Below, piece after piece: positions 26,433-34,862 of a stretch of 64,000 nt of DNA; within the stretch, counting starts at the first letter, position 1, and the number at the start of each line of letters is the position of its first letter. This DNA comes from Sphingomonas kyeonggiensis. Its GTDB lineage: Bacteria > Pseudomonadota > Alphaproteobacteria > Sphingomonadales > Sphingomonadaceae. The stretch covers positions 558,001 through 622,000 of the forward strand of contig NZ_JAUSTJ010000003.1 in NCBI RefSeq assembly GCF_030812785.1, in the 5' to 3' direction. The notes under the pieces are model-generated. The model ran no database searches. It had not been told where the DNA came from and saw only the letters and a program-made list of their open reading frames with translations. Made by a program: the position numbers and the translations under genes.

Positions 26433-27058
26433 GCCATATCGCCGCCTTCGACGCCAGTTTTGCCCGCTGCCCGCTGGTCGCCATCCTGCGCGGGGTGAAG
26501 CCGGACGAAGTCGAGGAGATCGGCGAAGCGCTTGTTTCCGCTGGCTTTACCCTGATCGAAGTGCCGATGAACTCGCCCGATCCGCTCGACAGCATCGCCC
26601 GGCTCGCGAAGCGGTTCGCAGGGCGGGCCCAGATCGGCGCCGGCACGGTCCTGACCGTGGAGCAGGTCGCCGCGGTCGAGGCTGCCGGGGGCACGATGAT
26701 CATCTCGCCCAATGCCAACCTCAAGGTGATCGCCGCCAGCGCCGCGCGGGGGCTGGTGTCGCTGCCCGGCATCTTCACGATGAGCGAGGCCTTTGCCGCG
26801 CTCGAGGCCGGCGCCACCGCGCTCAAGCTGTTCCCGGCCGAGGCGGCGAGTCCCAATGTTCTCAAGGCGATGCGCGCCGTCCTCCCCAAGGAGGCGCGGG
26901 TGCTGCCGGTGGGCGGCATCGCCCCCGACAACATGGACCCCTGGCGGGCCGCCGGTGCCCCGGGCTTCGGGCTTGGCTCGGCGCTGTACAAGCCGGGGAT
27001 GAGCGCCGAGCAGGTGGGGGCGAACGCCCGGGCCTTCGTGGCGGCGCTGGCAGACTGA
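26429..27058 (+). CDS. dgoA: 2-dehydro-3-deoxy-6-phosphogalactonate aldolase
   Basis: A 209-residue class I KDPG/KDPGal aldolase. Visible catalytic parts are the phosphate/substrate residue in AILRGVKPDE (Arg21), the general base in TLIEVPMNSP (Glu44) and the Schiff-base lysine in TALKLFPAE (Lys133), followed by the phosphate loop VGGIAPDNM. It splits the phosphorylated keto-deoxy sugar acid into pyruvate and glyceraldehyde 3-phosphate, the last step of the pathway. The GTG start overlaps the dgoK stop (GTGA), so kinase and aldolase are translated together. The KLFPAE motif without the KDPG-type variation fits the galactose enzyme. Confidence 0.93.
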   Translation: MSHIAAFDASFARCPLVAILRGVKPDEVEEIGEALVSAGFTLIEVPMNSPDPLDSIARLAKRFAGRAQIGAGTVLTVEQVAAVEAAGGTMIISPNANLKVIAASAARGLVSLPGIFTMSEAFAALEAGATALKLFPAEAASPNVLKAMRAVLPKEARVLPVGGIAPDNMDPWRAAGAPGFGLGSALYKPGMSAEQVGANARAFVAALAD

Positions 27059-27111
27059 CGCGGACACCTAAGTTCGCCAAGGTGGCGCCCACGGGTTGCC
27101 CTGGGGCCAAT

Positions 27112-27138
27112 ATTATATGATAAGTCATCTCATATAAT
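27112..27138. promoter_or_regulatory. 9-bp inverted repeat (attatatga-N9-tcatataat), likely operator
   Basis: attatatga (27112-27120) and its reverse complement tcatataat (27130-27138) flank a 9-nt spacer immediately upstream of the GH43 start at 27151. The left part reads tatgata, matching the TAYGATA core seen upstream of the other sugar genes. Its place just before the ribosome site suggests repression of the GH43 gene. Confidence 0.65.
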
Positions 27139-27150
27139 GGGAGAGACGAG

Positions 27151-28191
27151 ATGACCAAGCGCAGCCTCTGGACCGGGGCGATGATCGGCGCGGCCCTGTG
27201 CCTGGGCACCGGGACCGTATCCGCGCAGGACGGTCCGGCCACGGAAGTTGTCACCACCTATACCAACCCGCTGCTCCCCTCGGGGCCCGACCCCTGGATC
27301 ACCCAGGTCGACGGCACCTATTACTATATGCACACCCAGCGCGACGGCATCACGCTCCACCGGACGCGGAACATCGCGGACCTGGCCCATGCGGAGCAGA
27401 AGCTGGTGTGGACGCCACCCAAGGAGGGGCCGAACGCGCATCTGGTGTGGGCGCCCGAGCTGCACCGCATCGGCAAGAGCTGGTTCCTCTACTATACCGC
27501 CACCGCAAGCGGTTACAGCGACGACGCCCACCGGGCAGTGTTCGTGTTGGAGAACAAAGCGTCCGATCCGCTCAGCGGGACGTGGATCGACCGCGGACGG
27601 ATCAACACTGCCCATGCCGGAATCGACGGCACCAGCTTCGCCTACAAGGGCAAGCGCTACTTCGTCTATTCGCCCTATCTGGGCCCGGACTCGGGACTTG
27701 CGATCGCCGAGATGGCCAACCCCTGGACGCTCAAGGGCAAGGAGCAGGTGATCGCCATGCCCGACCAGCCCTGGGAGCGGCTCGACGGCCGCCAGATCCT
27801 GGAGGGGCCGGAATTCCTGCAGGGGCCGAAGGGAGACTTGTTCCTGACCTATTCGGCGAGCCCCTGCTGGTCGGACGACTATGCGCTGGGGCTGCTGCGT
27901 GCGGCGCCGGGGGCGAACCCGCTCGATCCCAAGGCGTGGAGCAAGTCGCCCGTGCCGGTGCTCCACAAGGGGAACGGAGTGTACGCGACCGGGCATAACG
28001 GCTTCTTCAAGTCGCCCGACGGCAAGGAGAACTGGATCATCTACCACGCCAATTCGGCGGCGGGGATGAAGTGTACGCTGAAGCGTGCACCGCACATCCA
28101 GAAGTTCGGCTGGACCGCGGACGGGCGGCCCGACTTCGGGCTGCCGGTGCCGGAGGGCGTGGCGCAGAAGGTGCCTTCGGGGACGCGGTGA
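27151..28191 (+). CDS. GH43-family glycosidase, exported
   Basis: A 346-residue propeller glycosidase with a signal peptide (ends VSAQD). The base is in NPLLPSGPDPWI (Asp47), the second motif is HLVWAPELHRIG, the modulator is in HAGIDGTSF, and the acid is likely the Glu in LEGPEFLQGPKG. These are the marks of the arabinofuranosidase/arabinanase side of GH43, but galactanase cannot be excluded. It has its own spacer of 92 nt after dgoA, with a palindrome and gggag ribosome site, so it may be separately induced. Repeats and a terminator follow. Confidence 0.88.
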   Translation: MTKRSLWTGAMIGAALCLGTGTVSAQDGPATEVVTTYTNPLLPSGPDPWITQVDGTYYYMHTQRDGITLHRTRNIADLAHAEQKLVWTPPKEGPNAHLVWAPELHRIGKSWFLYYTATASGYSDDAHRAVFVLENKASDPLSGTWIDRGRINTAHAGIDGTSFAYKGKRYFVYSPYLGPDSGLAIAEMANPWTLKGKEQVIAMPDQPWERLDGRQILEGPEFLQGPKGDLFLTYSASPCWSDDYALGLLRAAPGANPLDPKAWSKSPVPVLHKGNGVYATGHNGFFKSPDGKENWIIYHANSAAGMKCTLKRAPHIQKFGWTADGRPDFGLPVPEGVAQKVPSGTR

Positions 28192-28193
28192 AC

Positions 28194-28371
28194 TTCTCCC
28201 TCTCCCCTCCGGGGAGAGGGTCGGGGAGAGGGGCAGTGCGTCAAGGCGGAGCGTTGCTCCGCGCGGCTGCGATGCAGCCGCCCACCCCTCTCCCAGCTCC
28301 GACTAAGCCTTCGCTGCGCGAAGACTAAGTCTGCGCAACCCTCTCCCCTCCGGTGGAGGGGAGAGGGAGAA
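28194..28371. repeat. inverted repeat of the ctctcccc family
   Basis: ttctccctctcccctcc... (28194-28230) and the inverse ...ctctcccctccggtggaggggagagggagaa (to 28371; read in two parts) form a long imperfect stem. In between is gcggctgc-gat-gcagccgc, another hairpin. Same family as 54868-55024. No gene is present in the 243-nt gap. Confidence 0.75.
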
Positions 28372-28381
28372 TATGAAAAGA

Positions 28382-28414
28382 GCCGGCAACCCCTGGGGGC
28401 TGCCGGCGCCTTTT
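28382..28414. terminator. bidirectional terminator between GH43 and MFS genes
   Basis: gccggca (28382-28388) pairs with tgccggc (28401-28407), with further C:G pairs inside. Tttt follows on the plus strand and tctttt on the minus strand. It sits between convergent genes, so it can end both. Confidence 0.75.
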
Positions 28415-28434
28415 CTGTCCGCTGCCCGGATCGA

Positions 28435-29763
28435 TCAGTCGATCGTCTTGGCGAGCTCGCGGTTGAACCAGAGTGCCACCAGGGTGCCGATTGCGCCTGA
28501 GAGCAGATAGGCACCCGCAGCGAGCAGGCCGAAGGCGCTGCCGAGCCAGAGCGCGATCAGCGGGGCGAAGGCGGCGCCGAACAGCCAGGCGAGGTCCGAG
28601 GTGAGCGACGAGCCGGTGTAGCGGTGCGACTTCTGGAACATCGACGAGAGCGCGCCCGAGGACTGGCCGAACGAGATGCCGAGCAGCGCGAAGCCGAACA
28701 GCATGAAGACGATCTCGCCCAGCTCGCCAGCCGAGAGCAGCTGCGGGGCGAAGCCGCTGAACACGGCGATCGCGACCGCCGAGCTGCCGAGCAGGGTACG
28801 GCGGCCGACGCGGTCTGCCAGCGTGCCCGAGAGGACGATCGCGATCGTGCCGACCACGGCGGCGACCGCCTCGATAACCAGGAAGTCGACCGGGCTGTTC
28901 TGGGTGTAGAGGAACACCCAGGACAGCGGGAACACGGTGACCATGTGGAACATCGCGAAGCTGGCGAGCGGGGCGAAGGCGCCCATCACCACAATCCGCC
29001 AGTCGGCGCGCACCGTCTCCGAGATCGGCGCGGGCTGGAGCTCGCGATCCTCGAACAGGCGGGCATATTCCGGCGTCACCACGATGCGCAGGCGGGCGAA
29101 CAGCGCCACCACGTTGATCGCGAAGGCGACGAAGAACGGATAGCGCCAGCCCCAGGCCAGGAAGTCCTCGGCCGGCAGGGCGCTGACGAAGAAGGCGAAC
29201 AACAGGCTGGCCACGAACAGGCCGAGCGGCGCGCCGAGCTGCGGGATCATCGCATACCAGCCGCGCTTGTCGCTCGGCGCGTTGAGCGCGAGCAGCGAGG
29301 CGAGGCCGTCCCACGAGCCGCCGAGCGCGACGCCCTGGCCCATGCGGAACAGCGCGAGGAGCAGTGCCGCCGAGATGCCGGCATCGGCATAGCTGGGGAG
29401 GAAGGCGATCGCCGCGGTCGAGCCGCCGAGCAGGAACAGCGCGATCGTCAGCTTGGCGCCGCGGCCATAGGCGCGGTCGACGGCAGTGAAGATCAGCGTG
29501 CCGAACGGGCGGGCGATGAAGGCCAGCGCGAAGATCGCGAACGACCAGAGCGTGCCCTGGAGCGGATCGAGGAAGGGAAAGAACAGCTTCGGGAACACCA
29601 GCACAGAGGCTATGGCGTAGACGAAGAAGTCGAAGAATTCGGAGGTGCGGCCGATGATCACGCCGATCGCGATCTCGCCCGGATGGATTCCGTGGCCGTG
29701 CGAGGCGTTGAGGACGCGTGCATCCCGTTCGGCTTCAAGGGTGGGGACGGTATCGCCGCTCAT
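28435..29763 (-). CDS. MFS transporter, metabolite:H+ symporter type
   Basis: A 442-residue inner-membrane permease with about 12 helices. The early RTSEFFDFFVYAIASVL and GTLIFTAVDRAYGRG segments fit the metabolite:proton symporter (MHS) branch of the major facilitator superfamily, with GTLADRVGRR after helix 8. Substrates of that branch are organic acids, sugars acids or osmolytes; none can be assigned here. The ATG at 29763 gives the normal family N-terminus; the open frame continues far upstream over the cyoA gene but that part is antisense noise. It is divergent from cyoA. Confidence 0.88.
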   Translation of the reverse strand: MSGDTVPTLEAERDARVLNASHGHGIHPGEIAIGVIIGRTSEFFDFFVYAIASVLVFPKLFFPFLDPLQGTLWSFAIFALAFIARPFGTLIFTAVDRAYGRGAKLTIALFLLGGSTAAIAFLPSYADAGISAALLLALFRMGQGVALGGSWDGLASLLALNAPSDKRGWYAMIPQLGAPLGLFVASLLFAFFVSALPAEDFLAWGWRYPFFVAFAINVVALFARLRIVVTPEYARLFEDRELQPAPISETVRADWRIVVMGAFAPLASFAMFHMVTVFPLSWVFLYTQNSPVDFLVIEAVAAVVGTIAIVLSGTLADRVGRRTLLGSSAVAIAVFSGFAPQLLSAGELGEIVFMLFGFALLGISFGQSSGALSSMFQKSHRYTGSSLTSDLAWLFGAAFAPLIALWLGSAFGLLAAGAYLLSGAIGTLVALWFNRELAKTID

Positions 29764-29875
29764 CGAATTGGAACTTTCTGCAACACGCGCCGCGCGAGCG
29801 CGTTTCCTAATGCCATGGAGGGCCGGGTAGTTCCCGGCGCGGCGCATTTGCGTCATAGCAGACAAAGCGGGGATT

Positions 29876-29888
29876 GGACAAAATGTCC
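29876..29888. promoter_or_regulatory. GGACA-AAA-TGTCC palindrome upstream of cyoA
   Basis: A perfect 5-bp inverted repeat with 3-nt spacer, 37 nt before the cyoA start in the 162-nt gap shared with the divergent MFS gene. It is a candidate regulator site but too short to be sure, and it does not match the RegA consensus as I recall it. Confidence 0.35.
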
Positions 29889-29925
29889 TATGTGCGCTGC
29901 AACATGAGACGCCTAGGCGCCCGCC

Positions 29926-31110
29926 ATGCCTAGACCCCGTCCGCTCTCCGCACGCCTCCGTGCGCTGCTGACCCTGCCGGCTTTCGCGCTGTTGTGCGGA
30001 TGCGACATGGTCGTGCTCAACCCCGCCGGCGACGTCGCCCGTCAACAGGGCGACCTGGTGATCGTCTCGACGCTGCTGATGCTGCTGATCATCGTGCCGG
30101 TGATGGCGCTGGTCGTCCTGTTCGCCTGGCGCTACCGCGAGTCGAACAAGGAAGCGACCTATTCGCCGGACTGGGACCACTCGACCAGCCTGGAGCTGGT
30201 GATCTGGTCGGCCCCGCTGCTGATCATCATCTGCCTGGGCGCGATCACCTGGGTGAGCACGCACCTGCTCGATCCGTACCGGCCGCTGTCGCGCACCGGC
30301 CCGAACCAGCCGGTGGCGGCCAATGTGAAGCCGCTCGAGGTGCAGGTCGTCGCGCTCGACTGGAAGTGGCTGTTCATCTATCCCGAGCAGGGCATTGCCA
30401 CGGTAAACGAGATGGCCGCACCGGTCGGCCGCCCGATCCGCTTCCGGATCTCGGCCTCGTCGGTGATGAACTCCTTCTACATCCCCGCGCTGGCCGGGCA
30501 GATCTACGCCATGCCGGCGATGGAGACGCCGATGAACGCGGTGTTCGACAAGACCGGCGTGTTCCAGGGCCTGTCGGCAAACTATAGCGGGCACGGCTTC
30601 TCGAAGATGCGCTTCAAGGCGCACAGCCTGGACCAGGCCGGCTTCGACGCCTGGGTGGCCGAGGCCAAGAAGGCGGGCGGCAATCTCGACCGCGCCGGCT
30701 ATCTCCAGCTCGAGCGCCCGAGCGAAGGCGAGCCGGTCCGCCGCTTCGCCGGCGTCGAGGCGGGGCTGTTCGACCGGGTGGTCAACATGTGCGTGCAGCA
30801 GGGCAAGATGTGCATGCACCAGATGATGATGCTCGATGCCCAGGGCGGCACGGGCAAGGCCGGGCTGCACAATGTCCACCACAGCGAGGACAAGACCAGC
30901 GCCACCGGCACGCACATGCATGGCGGCAAGAGCTTCGTCGGCGAGCTCTGCGCCGACCAGCAGGACGTCGCCGTCGGTGCCAAGCCCCAGACGGCCAGGC
31001 CGGTGAAGCAGGCCACGCTCACCGGCGCGGGCCTCAAGCAGCCCTCGGCCAAGCCGACTCCGATCGCTCCCAGCGTCGCGTCCGAAACCCGGCCGCGTCC
31101 CTTCTCCTGA
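29926..31110 (+). CDS. cyoA: cytochrome bo3-type ubiquinol oxidase subunit II
   Basis: A 394-residue lipoprotein: the lipobox FALLCGC places the acylated Cys at about residue 26. Two membrane helices follow, then the cupredoxin-like domain with EVQVVALDWKWLFIYPEQ. The CuA ligand set of cytochrome c oxidases is not present, as expected of a quinol oxidase. The tail from about 330 on is rich in Pro, Ala and Thr and longer than in E. coli, with a His-rich stretch (HNVHHSED, GTHMHGGKS) that could bind metal. First gene of cyoABCD-surf1-regBA; it lies 13 nt before cyoB. Confidence 0.94.
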   Translation: MPRPRPLSARLRALLTLPAFALLCGCDMVVLNPAGDVARQQGDLVIVSTLLMLLIIVPVMALVVLFAWRYRESNKEATYSPDWDHSTSLELVIWSAPLLIIICLGAITWVSTHLLDPYRPLSRTGPNQPVAANVKPLEVQVVALDWKWLFIYPEQGIATVNEMAAPVGRPIRFRISASSVMNSFYIPALAGQIYAMPAMETPMNAVFDKTGVFQGLSANYSGHGFSKMRFKAHSLDQAGFDAWVAEAKKAGGNLDRAGYLQLERPSEGEPVRRFAGVEAGLFDRVVNMCVQQGKMCMHQMMMLDAQGGTGKAGLHNVHHSEDKTSATGTHMHGGKSFVGELCADQQDVAVGAKPQTARPVKQATLTGAGLKQPSAKPTPIAPSVASETRPRPFS

Positions 31111-31123
31111 TTGCGAAGCAGAT

Positions 31124-33124
31124 ATGATCCCGCAACCCGCACCCGTTAGCCCGATCCTGGGCAAGCTGTCGCTCGACGCGCTGCCGCTGCACGAGCCGAT
31201 CGTCGTCGCCACTTTCTGTGGCGTCGCGATCGGCGGCATCGGCCTTGTCGCCGCGCTTACCTATTTCAAGCTCTGGGGCTATCTGTGGAAGAACTGGTTC
31301 ACCAGTGTCGACCACAAGAAGATCGGGATCATGTACATGATCCTCGGCCTCGTGATGTTCCTGCGCGGCTTTGCCGACGCGCTGATGATGCGCCTCCAGC
31401 AGGCGCTCGCGTTCAACGGGTCCGAGGGGTACCTGAACGCGCATCACTTCGACCAGGTGTTCACCGCCCACGGCGTGATCATGATCTTCTTCGTGGCGAT
31501 GCCGTTCGTCACCGGCCTGATGAACTACATCGTGCCGCTGCAGATCGGCGCGCGCGACGTGTCGTTCCCGTTCCTGAATAACTTCAGCTTCTGGATGACG
31601 ACCGGCGGCGCGGTGCTGGTGATGGCCTCGCTGTTCGTCGGCGAGTTCGCCCAGACCGGCTGGCTGGCCTATCCGCCGCTTTCGGGGATCCTCTACAGCC
31701 CCGGGGTCGGCGTCGACTATTATCTATGGGCGCTGCAGGTCGCGGGTGTCGGCACGACGCTTTCCGGCATCAACCTGATCGTGACGATCCTCAAGCTGCG
31801 CGCCCCCGGCATGTCGCTGATGAAGATGCCGGTGTTCACCTGGACCTCGCTCTGCACCAACGTGCTGATCGTCGCCTCCTTCCCGGTGCTGACCGCGGCG
31901 CTCGCGCTGCTCGGCCTCGACCGCTACGCCCACACCAATTTCTTCACGAACGACTTTGGCGGCAGCGCCATGATGTACGTGAACCTGATCTGGATCTGGG
32001 GCCACCCGGAGGTCTACATCCTGATCCTGCCGCTGTTCGGCGTGTTCTCGGAAGTCACCTCGACCTTCTCGGGCAAGAAGCTGTTCGGCTATTCGTCGAT
32101 GGTCTACGCCACGATCGTCATCACGATCCTGTCGTACCTCGTCTGGCTGCACCACTTCTTCACCATGGGCTCGGGCGCCAGCGTCAACAGCTTCTTCGGC
32201 ATCACGACGATGGTCATCTCGATCCCGACGGGCGCGAAGATCTTCAACTGGCTGTTCACCATGTATCGCGGCCGCATCCGTTTCGAGCTGCCGATGATGT
32301 GGACGATCGCGTTCATGCTGACCTTCGCGATCGGCGGCATGACCGGCGTGATGCTCGCCATCCCGCCTGCCGACTTCGTGCTGCACAACTCGCTGTTCCT
32401 GATCGCGCACTTCCACAACGTGATCATCGGCGGCGTGCTGTTCGGCCTGTTCGCGGCGATCAACTTCTGGTGGCCCAAGGCCTTCGGCTTCAAGCTGAAC
32501 GAGTTCTGGGGCAAGGTGAGCTTCTGGTGCTGGGTCCCCGGCTTCTGGCTCGCCTTCCTGCCGCTCTACATCATGGGCCTGATGGGCGTGACCCGCCGCA
32601 TGCGGGTGTTCGACGATCCCAGCCTGCAGATCTTCTTCGTCGTCGCGGCGCTCGGCGCTGCCCTGATCGCCGCCGGCATCGGCGCGATGCTGGTCCAGTT
32701 CGCGGTGAGCATCTGGAAGCGCGAGGAGCTGAAGGACGTGACCGGCGACCCGTGGGGCGGCCGTACCCTGGAATGGGCGACCAGCTCGCCGCCGCCGGAG
32801 TACAACTTCGCCTTCACCCCGGTCATCCACGACCTGGATGCCTGGTACGACATGAAGAGCCGCGGCTGCGAGCGTCCGCTCACCGGCTTCAAGGACATCC
32901 ACATGCCGAGCAACACCGGCGCGGGCGTGATCCTTGCCGGCATCAGCACCCTGATCGGCTTCGCGCTGATCTGGCACATCTGGTGGCTGGTCGGGGTGAG
33001 CTTCGTCGCCCTGATCGGCGGCGCGATCTTCCACACCTTCAACTACAACCGCGATTTCGACATTCCCGCCGAAACCGTGGCCGAGACCGAGGCGGCGCGC
33101 ACGCGCCAGCTTGCCGGAGCCTGA
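31124..33124 (+). CDS. cyoB: cytochrome bo3-type ubiquinol oxidase subunit I
   Basis: A 666-residue haem-copper oxidase catalytic subunit with about 15 helices. The key block WGHPEVYILILP holds the CuB His and the His-Tyr cross-link pair; WLHHFFTMG gives two more CuB His; HFHNVIIGG gives the haem ligands. It reduces oxygen to water and pumps protons using quinol electrons. Length matches E. coli CyoB. It is followed after 3 nt by cyoC. Confidence 0.96.
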   Translation: MIPQPAPVSPILGKLSLDALPLHEPIVVATFCGVAIGGIGLVAALTYFKLWGYLWKNWFTSVDHKKIGIMYMILGLVMFLRGFADALMMRLQQALAFNGSEGYLNAHHFDQVFTAHGVIMIFFVAMPFVTGLMNYIVPLQIGARDVSFPFLNNFSFWMTTGGAVLVMASLFVGEFAQTGWLAYPPLSGILYSPGVGVDYYLWALQVAGVGTTLSGINLIVTILKLRAPGMSLMKMPVFTWTSLCTNVLIVASFPVLTAALALLGLDRYAHTNFFTNDFGGSAMMYVNLIWIWGHPEVYILILPLFGVFSEVTSTFSGKKLFGYSSMVYATIVITILSYLVWLHHFFTMGSGASVNSFFGITTMVISIPTGAKIFNWLFTMYRGRIRFELPMMWTIAFMLTFAIGGMTGVMLAIPPADFVLHNSLFLIAHFHNVIIGGVLFGLFAAINFWWPKAFGFKLNEFWGKVSFWCWVPGFWLAFLPLYIMGLMGVTRRMRVFDDPSLQIFFVVAALGAALIAAGIGAMLVQFAVSIWKREELKDVTGDPWGGRTLEWATSSPPPEYNFAFTPVIHDLDAWYDMKSRGCERPLTGFKDIHMPSNTGAGVILAGISTLIGFALIWHIWWLVGVSFVALIGGAIFHTFNYNRDFDIPAETVAETEAARTRQLAGA

Positions 33125-33127
33125 TCG

Positions 33128-33757
33128 ATGAGCACCACGACGATTCCCGCCGCGGACGAACCGGTCCGCTTCTACGACTTCGACGAGCATCCGCACCCGG
33201 AAGGCTACAGCACGATGCTGGGCTTCTGGATCTACCTGATGAGCGACTGCCTCATCTTCGCGATCCTGTTCGCCTGCTACGCCGTGCTCGGCGGCAATTT
33301 CGCCGGCGGCCCGGGGCCGAAGGACCTGTTCGACCTGCCGCTGGTCGCGCTGAACACGGCGATGCTGCTGTTCTCGTCGATCACCTATGGCTTCGCGATG
33401 CTGGGCATGGCGAAGGGCAACAAGACCCAGGTGCTGATCTGGCTGGCGATCACCCTGGTGTTCGGCGGCTGCTTCCTGGGCATCGAGCTCTACGAGTTCA
33501 GCGAGCTGATCCATGAGGGCGCCGGCCCGTGGCGCAGCGCGTTCCTGTCGAGCTTCTTCACCCTGGTCGGCACGCACGGCCTGCACGTCACCTTCGGCTC
33601 GATCTGGCTGATCACGCTGATGGTGCAGGTGAGCCGCTTCGGCCTGACCGCCGCCAACCAGCGCCGCCTGGCCTGCCTGAGCCTGTTCTGGCACTTCCTC
33701 GACGTCATCTGGATCGGCGTCTTCACCTTTGTCTATCTGATGGGAATGCTGCGATGA
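33128..33757 (+). CDS. cyoC: cytochrome bo3-type ubiquinol oxidase subunit III
   Basis: A 209-residue membrane protein with five helices, start at ATG 33128. The segments MLGFWIYLMSDCLIFA and FFTLVGTHGLHVTFGSIW are typical of subunit III. It stabilises the oxidase complex. The stop overlaps the cyoD start (ATGA). Confidence 0.95.
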   Translation: MSTTTIPAADEPVRFYDFDEHPHPEGYSTMLGFWIYLMSDCLIFAILFACYAVLGGNFAGGPGPKDLFDLPLVALNTAMLLFSSITYGFAMLGMAKGNKTQVLIWLAITLVFGGCFLGIELYEFSELIHEGAGPWRSAFLSSFFTLVGTHGLHVTFGSIWLITLMVQVSRFGLTAANQRRLACLSLFWHFLDVIWIGVFTFVYLMGMLR

Positions 33758-34155
33758 GCCACGATCCGCACGCGCACGACGCGCACGCACACGGGGATCA
33801 TGGCGATCACGGCCATGGCCACGGCGTCGAGATCCCGCACGGCTCGATGCGCGACTATGTCATCGGCTTCGTGCTGTCGGTGATCCTGACCGCGATCCCC
33901 TTCTACCTGGTGATGGAGCGTCCCTTCTCGAACGGCGTCACCGCCGCGGCGATCATGGGCTTCGCGGTGATCCAGATCCTGGTCCACATGGTCTATTTCC
34001 TCCACCTCAAGCCGAGCGCCGAGGGTGGCTGGACGATGACCGCTTTGGTGTTCACCATCATCGTGGTGGCGATCATGCTGTCGGGTTCGCTGTGGGTGAT
34101 GTACCACCTGAACGCGAACATGATGCCGATGATGGACCCGAGCCAGCTTCCGTGA
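33754..34155 (+). CDS. cyoD: cytochrome bo3-type ubiquinol oxidase subunit IV
   Basis: A 133-residue protein with three helices in the usual CyoD arrangement (YVIGFVLSVILTAIPF, FAVIQILVHMVYFLHLK, FTIIVVAIMLSGSLWVMYHL). Odd feature: the first 30 residues are rich in His and Asp (HDPHAHDAHAHGDHGDHGHGHG, quoted in two pieces below 20 each: HDPHAHDAHAHG and DHGDHGHGHG), which may bind copper or another metal and is not part of E. coli CyoD. The start overlaps the cyoC stop and the stop overlaps the surf1 start (GTGA). Confidence 0.93.
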   Translation: MSHDPHAHDAHAHGDHGDHGHGHGVEIPHGSMRDYVIGFVLSVILTAIPFYLVMERPFSNGVTAAAIMGFAVIQILVHMVYFLHLKPSAEGGWTMTALVFTIIVVAIMLSGSLWVMYHLNANMMPMMDPSQLP

Positions 34156-34862
34156 CGGACGACCCGCGGCCCCGCGCGAGATGGGTGATCGCCGCGGCGA
34201 TGCTCGTCTGCGCCGGGCTGCTGGCCGGGCTCGGCATCTGGCAGCTCGAGCGCCGGGCCTGGAAGCACGAGCTGATCGCGGCGGTGGATGCCCGCATCCA
34301 CGCCGTCCCGGCCGCCGCGCCGGGACCCGACGCCTGGAGCGGGATCGCCGCCAGGACCGACGCCTATCGCCGCGTCACCGCCACCGGCACCCTGCTCAAC
34401 GACCGCGCCACGCTGGTGAAGGCGGTCACCGAGCGCGGATCGGGCTATTGGGTGATCACCCCGCTCCGCACGCGCGACTTCACCCTGCTGGTCAATCGCG
34501 GCTTCATCCCCGATGCCATGCGCCAGCGCATCCCCGCCGGGCCGGACTATATGCAGGTGACCGGCCTGCTGCGCGTCACCGAGCCGGGCGGCGGGTTCCT
34601 GCGCAGCAACGATCCCAAGGCCAATCGCTGGTATTCGCGCGACGTCGCGGCTATCGCCCAGGCCCATGGGCTCGGACAGGTCGCTCCCTATTTCATCGAC
34701 GCGGACGCCACGCCCAATCCGGGCGGCTGGCCGGCAGGCGGGCTGACCGTGGTCCGCTTCAACGACAATCACCTGGTCTATGCGCTGACCTGGTTCGGGC
34801 TTGCCGCCATGGCGCTGTGGGGCGCCTGGTTCATCGGCTGGCGGCGCGGAGCCGCCGCATGA
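34152..34862 (+). CDS. SURF1-family oxidase assembly protein
   Basis: A 236-residue protein with an N-terminal helix (WVIAAAMLVCAGLLAGLGIWQLERRAWK region) and a C-terminal helix (ALTWFGLAAMALWGAWFIG), the two-helix hairpin of SURF1. Internal motifs YRRVTATGTLL, YWVITPLRT and LLVNRGFIP are classic. SURF1 proteins help insert haem a/o into the oxidase; quinol-oxidase-specific versions occur in alphaproteobacteria. GTG at 34152 overlaps the cyoD stop, and the stop overlaps the kinase start. No haem O synthase gene is present in the window. Confidence 0.92.
   Translation: MTDDPRPRARWVIAAAMLVCAGLLAGLGIWQLERRAWKHELIAAVDARIHAVPAAAPGPDAWSGIAARTDAYRRVTATGTLLNDRATLVKAVTERGSGYWVITPLRTRDFTLLVNRGFIPDAMRQRIPAGPDYMQVTGLLRVTEPGGGFLRSNDPKANRWYSRDVAAIAQAHGLGQVAPYFIDADATPNPGGWPAGGLTVVRFNDNHLVYALTWFGLAAMALWGAWFIGWRRGAAA

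Noticed and set aside
16968..27058. Weimberg-type pentose oxidation pathway
   Set aside because: No 2-keto-3-deoxypentonate dehydratase or ketoglutarate semialdehyde dehydrogenase is present; dgoK and dgoA instead indicate the phosphorylating aldolase route.
29764..31239. N-terminal extension of the MHS transporter frame by ~490 codons
   Set aside because: It runs antisense through cyoA; the normal permease N-terminus begins at 29763.
31724..33790. 688-codon open frame opposite cyoB/cyoC
   Set aside because: Shadow of well-conserved oxidase genes; the His/Asp/Gln/Arg-rich translation has no recognisable domain.
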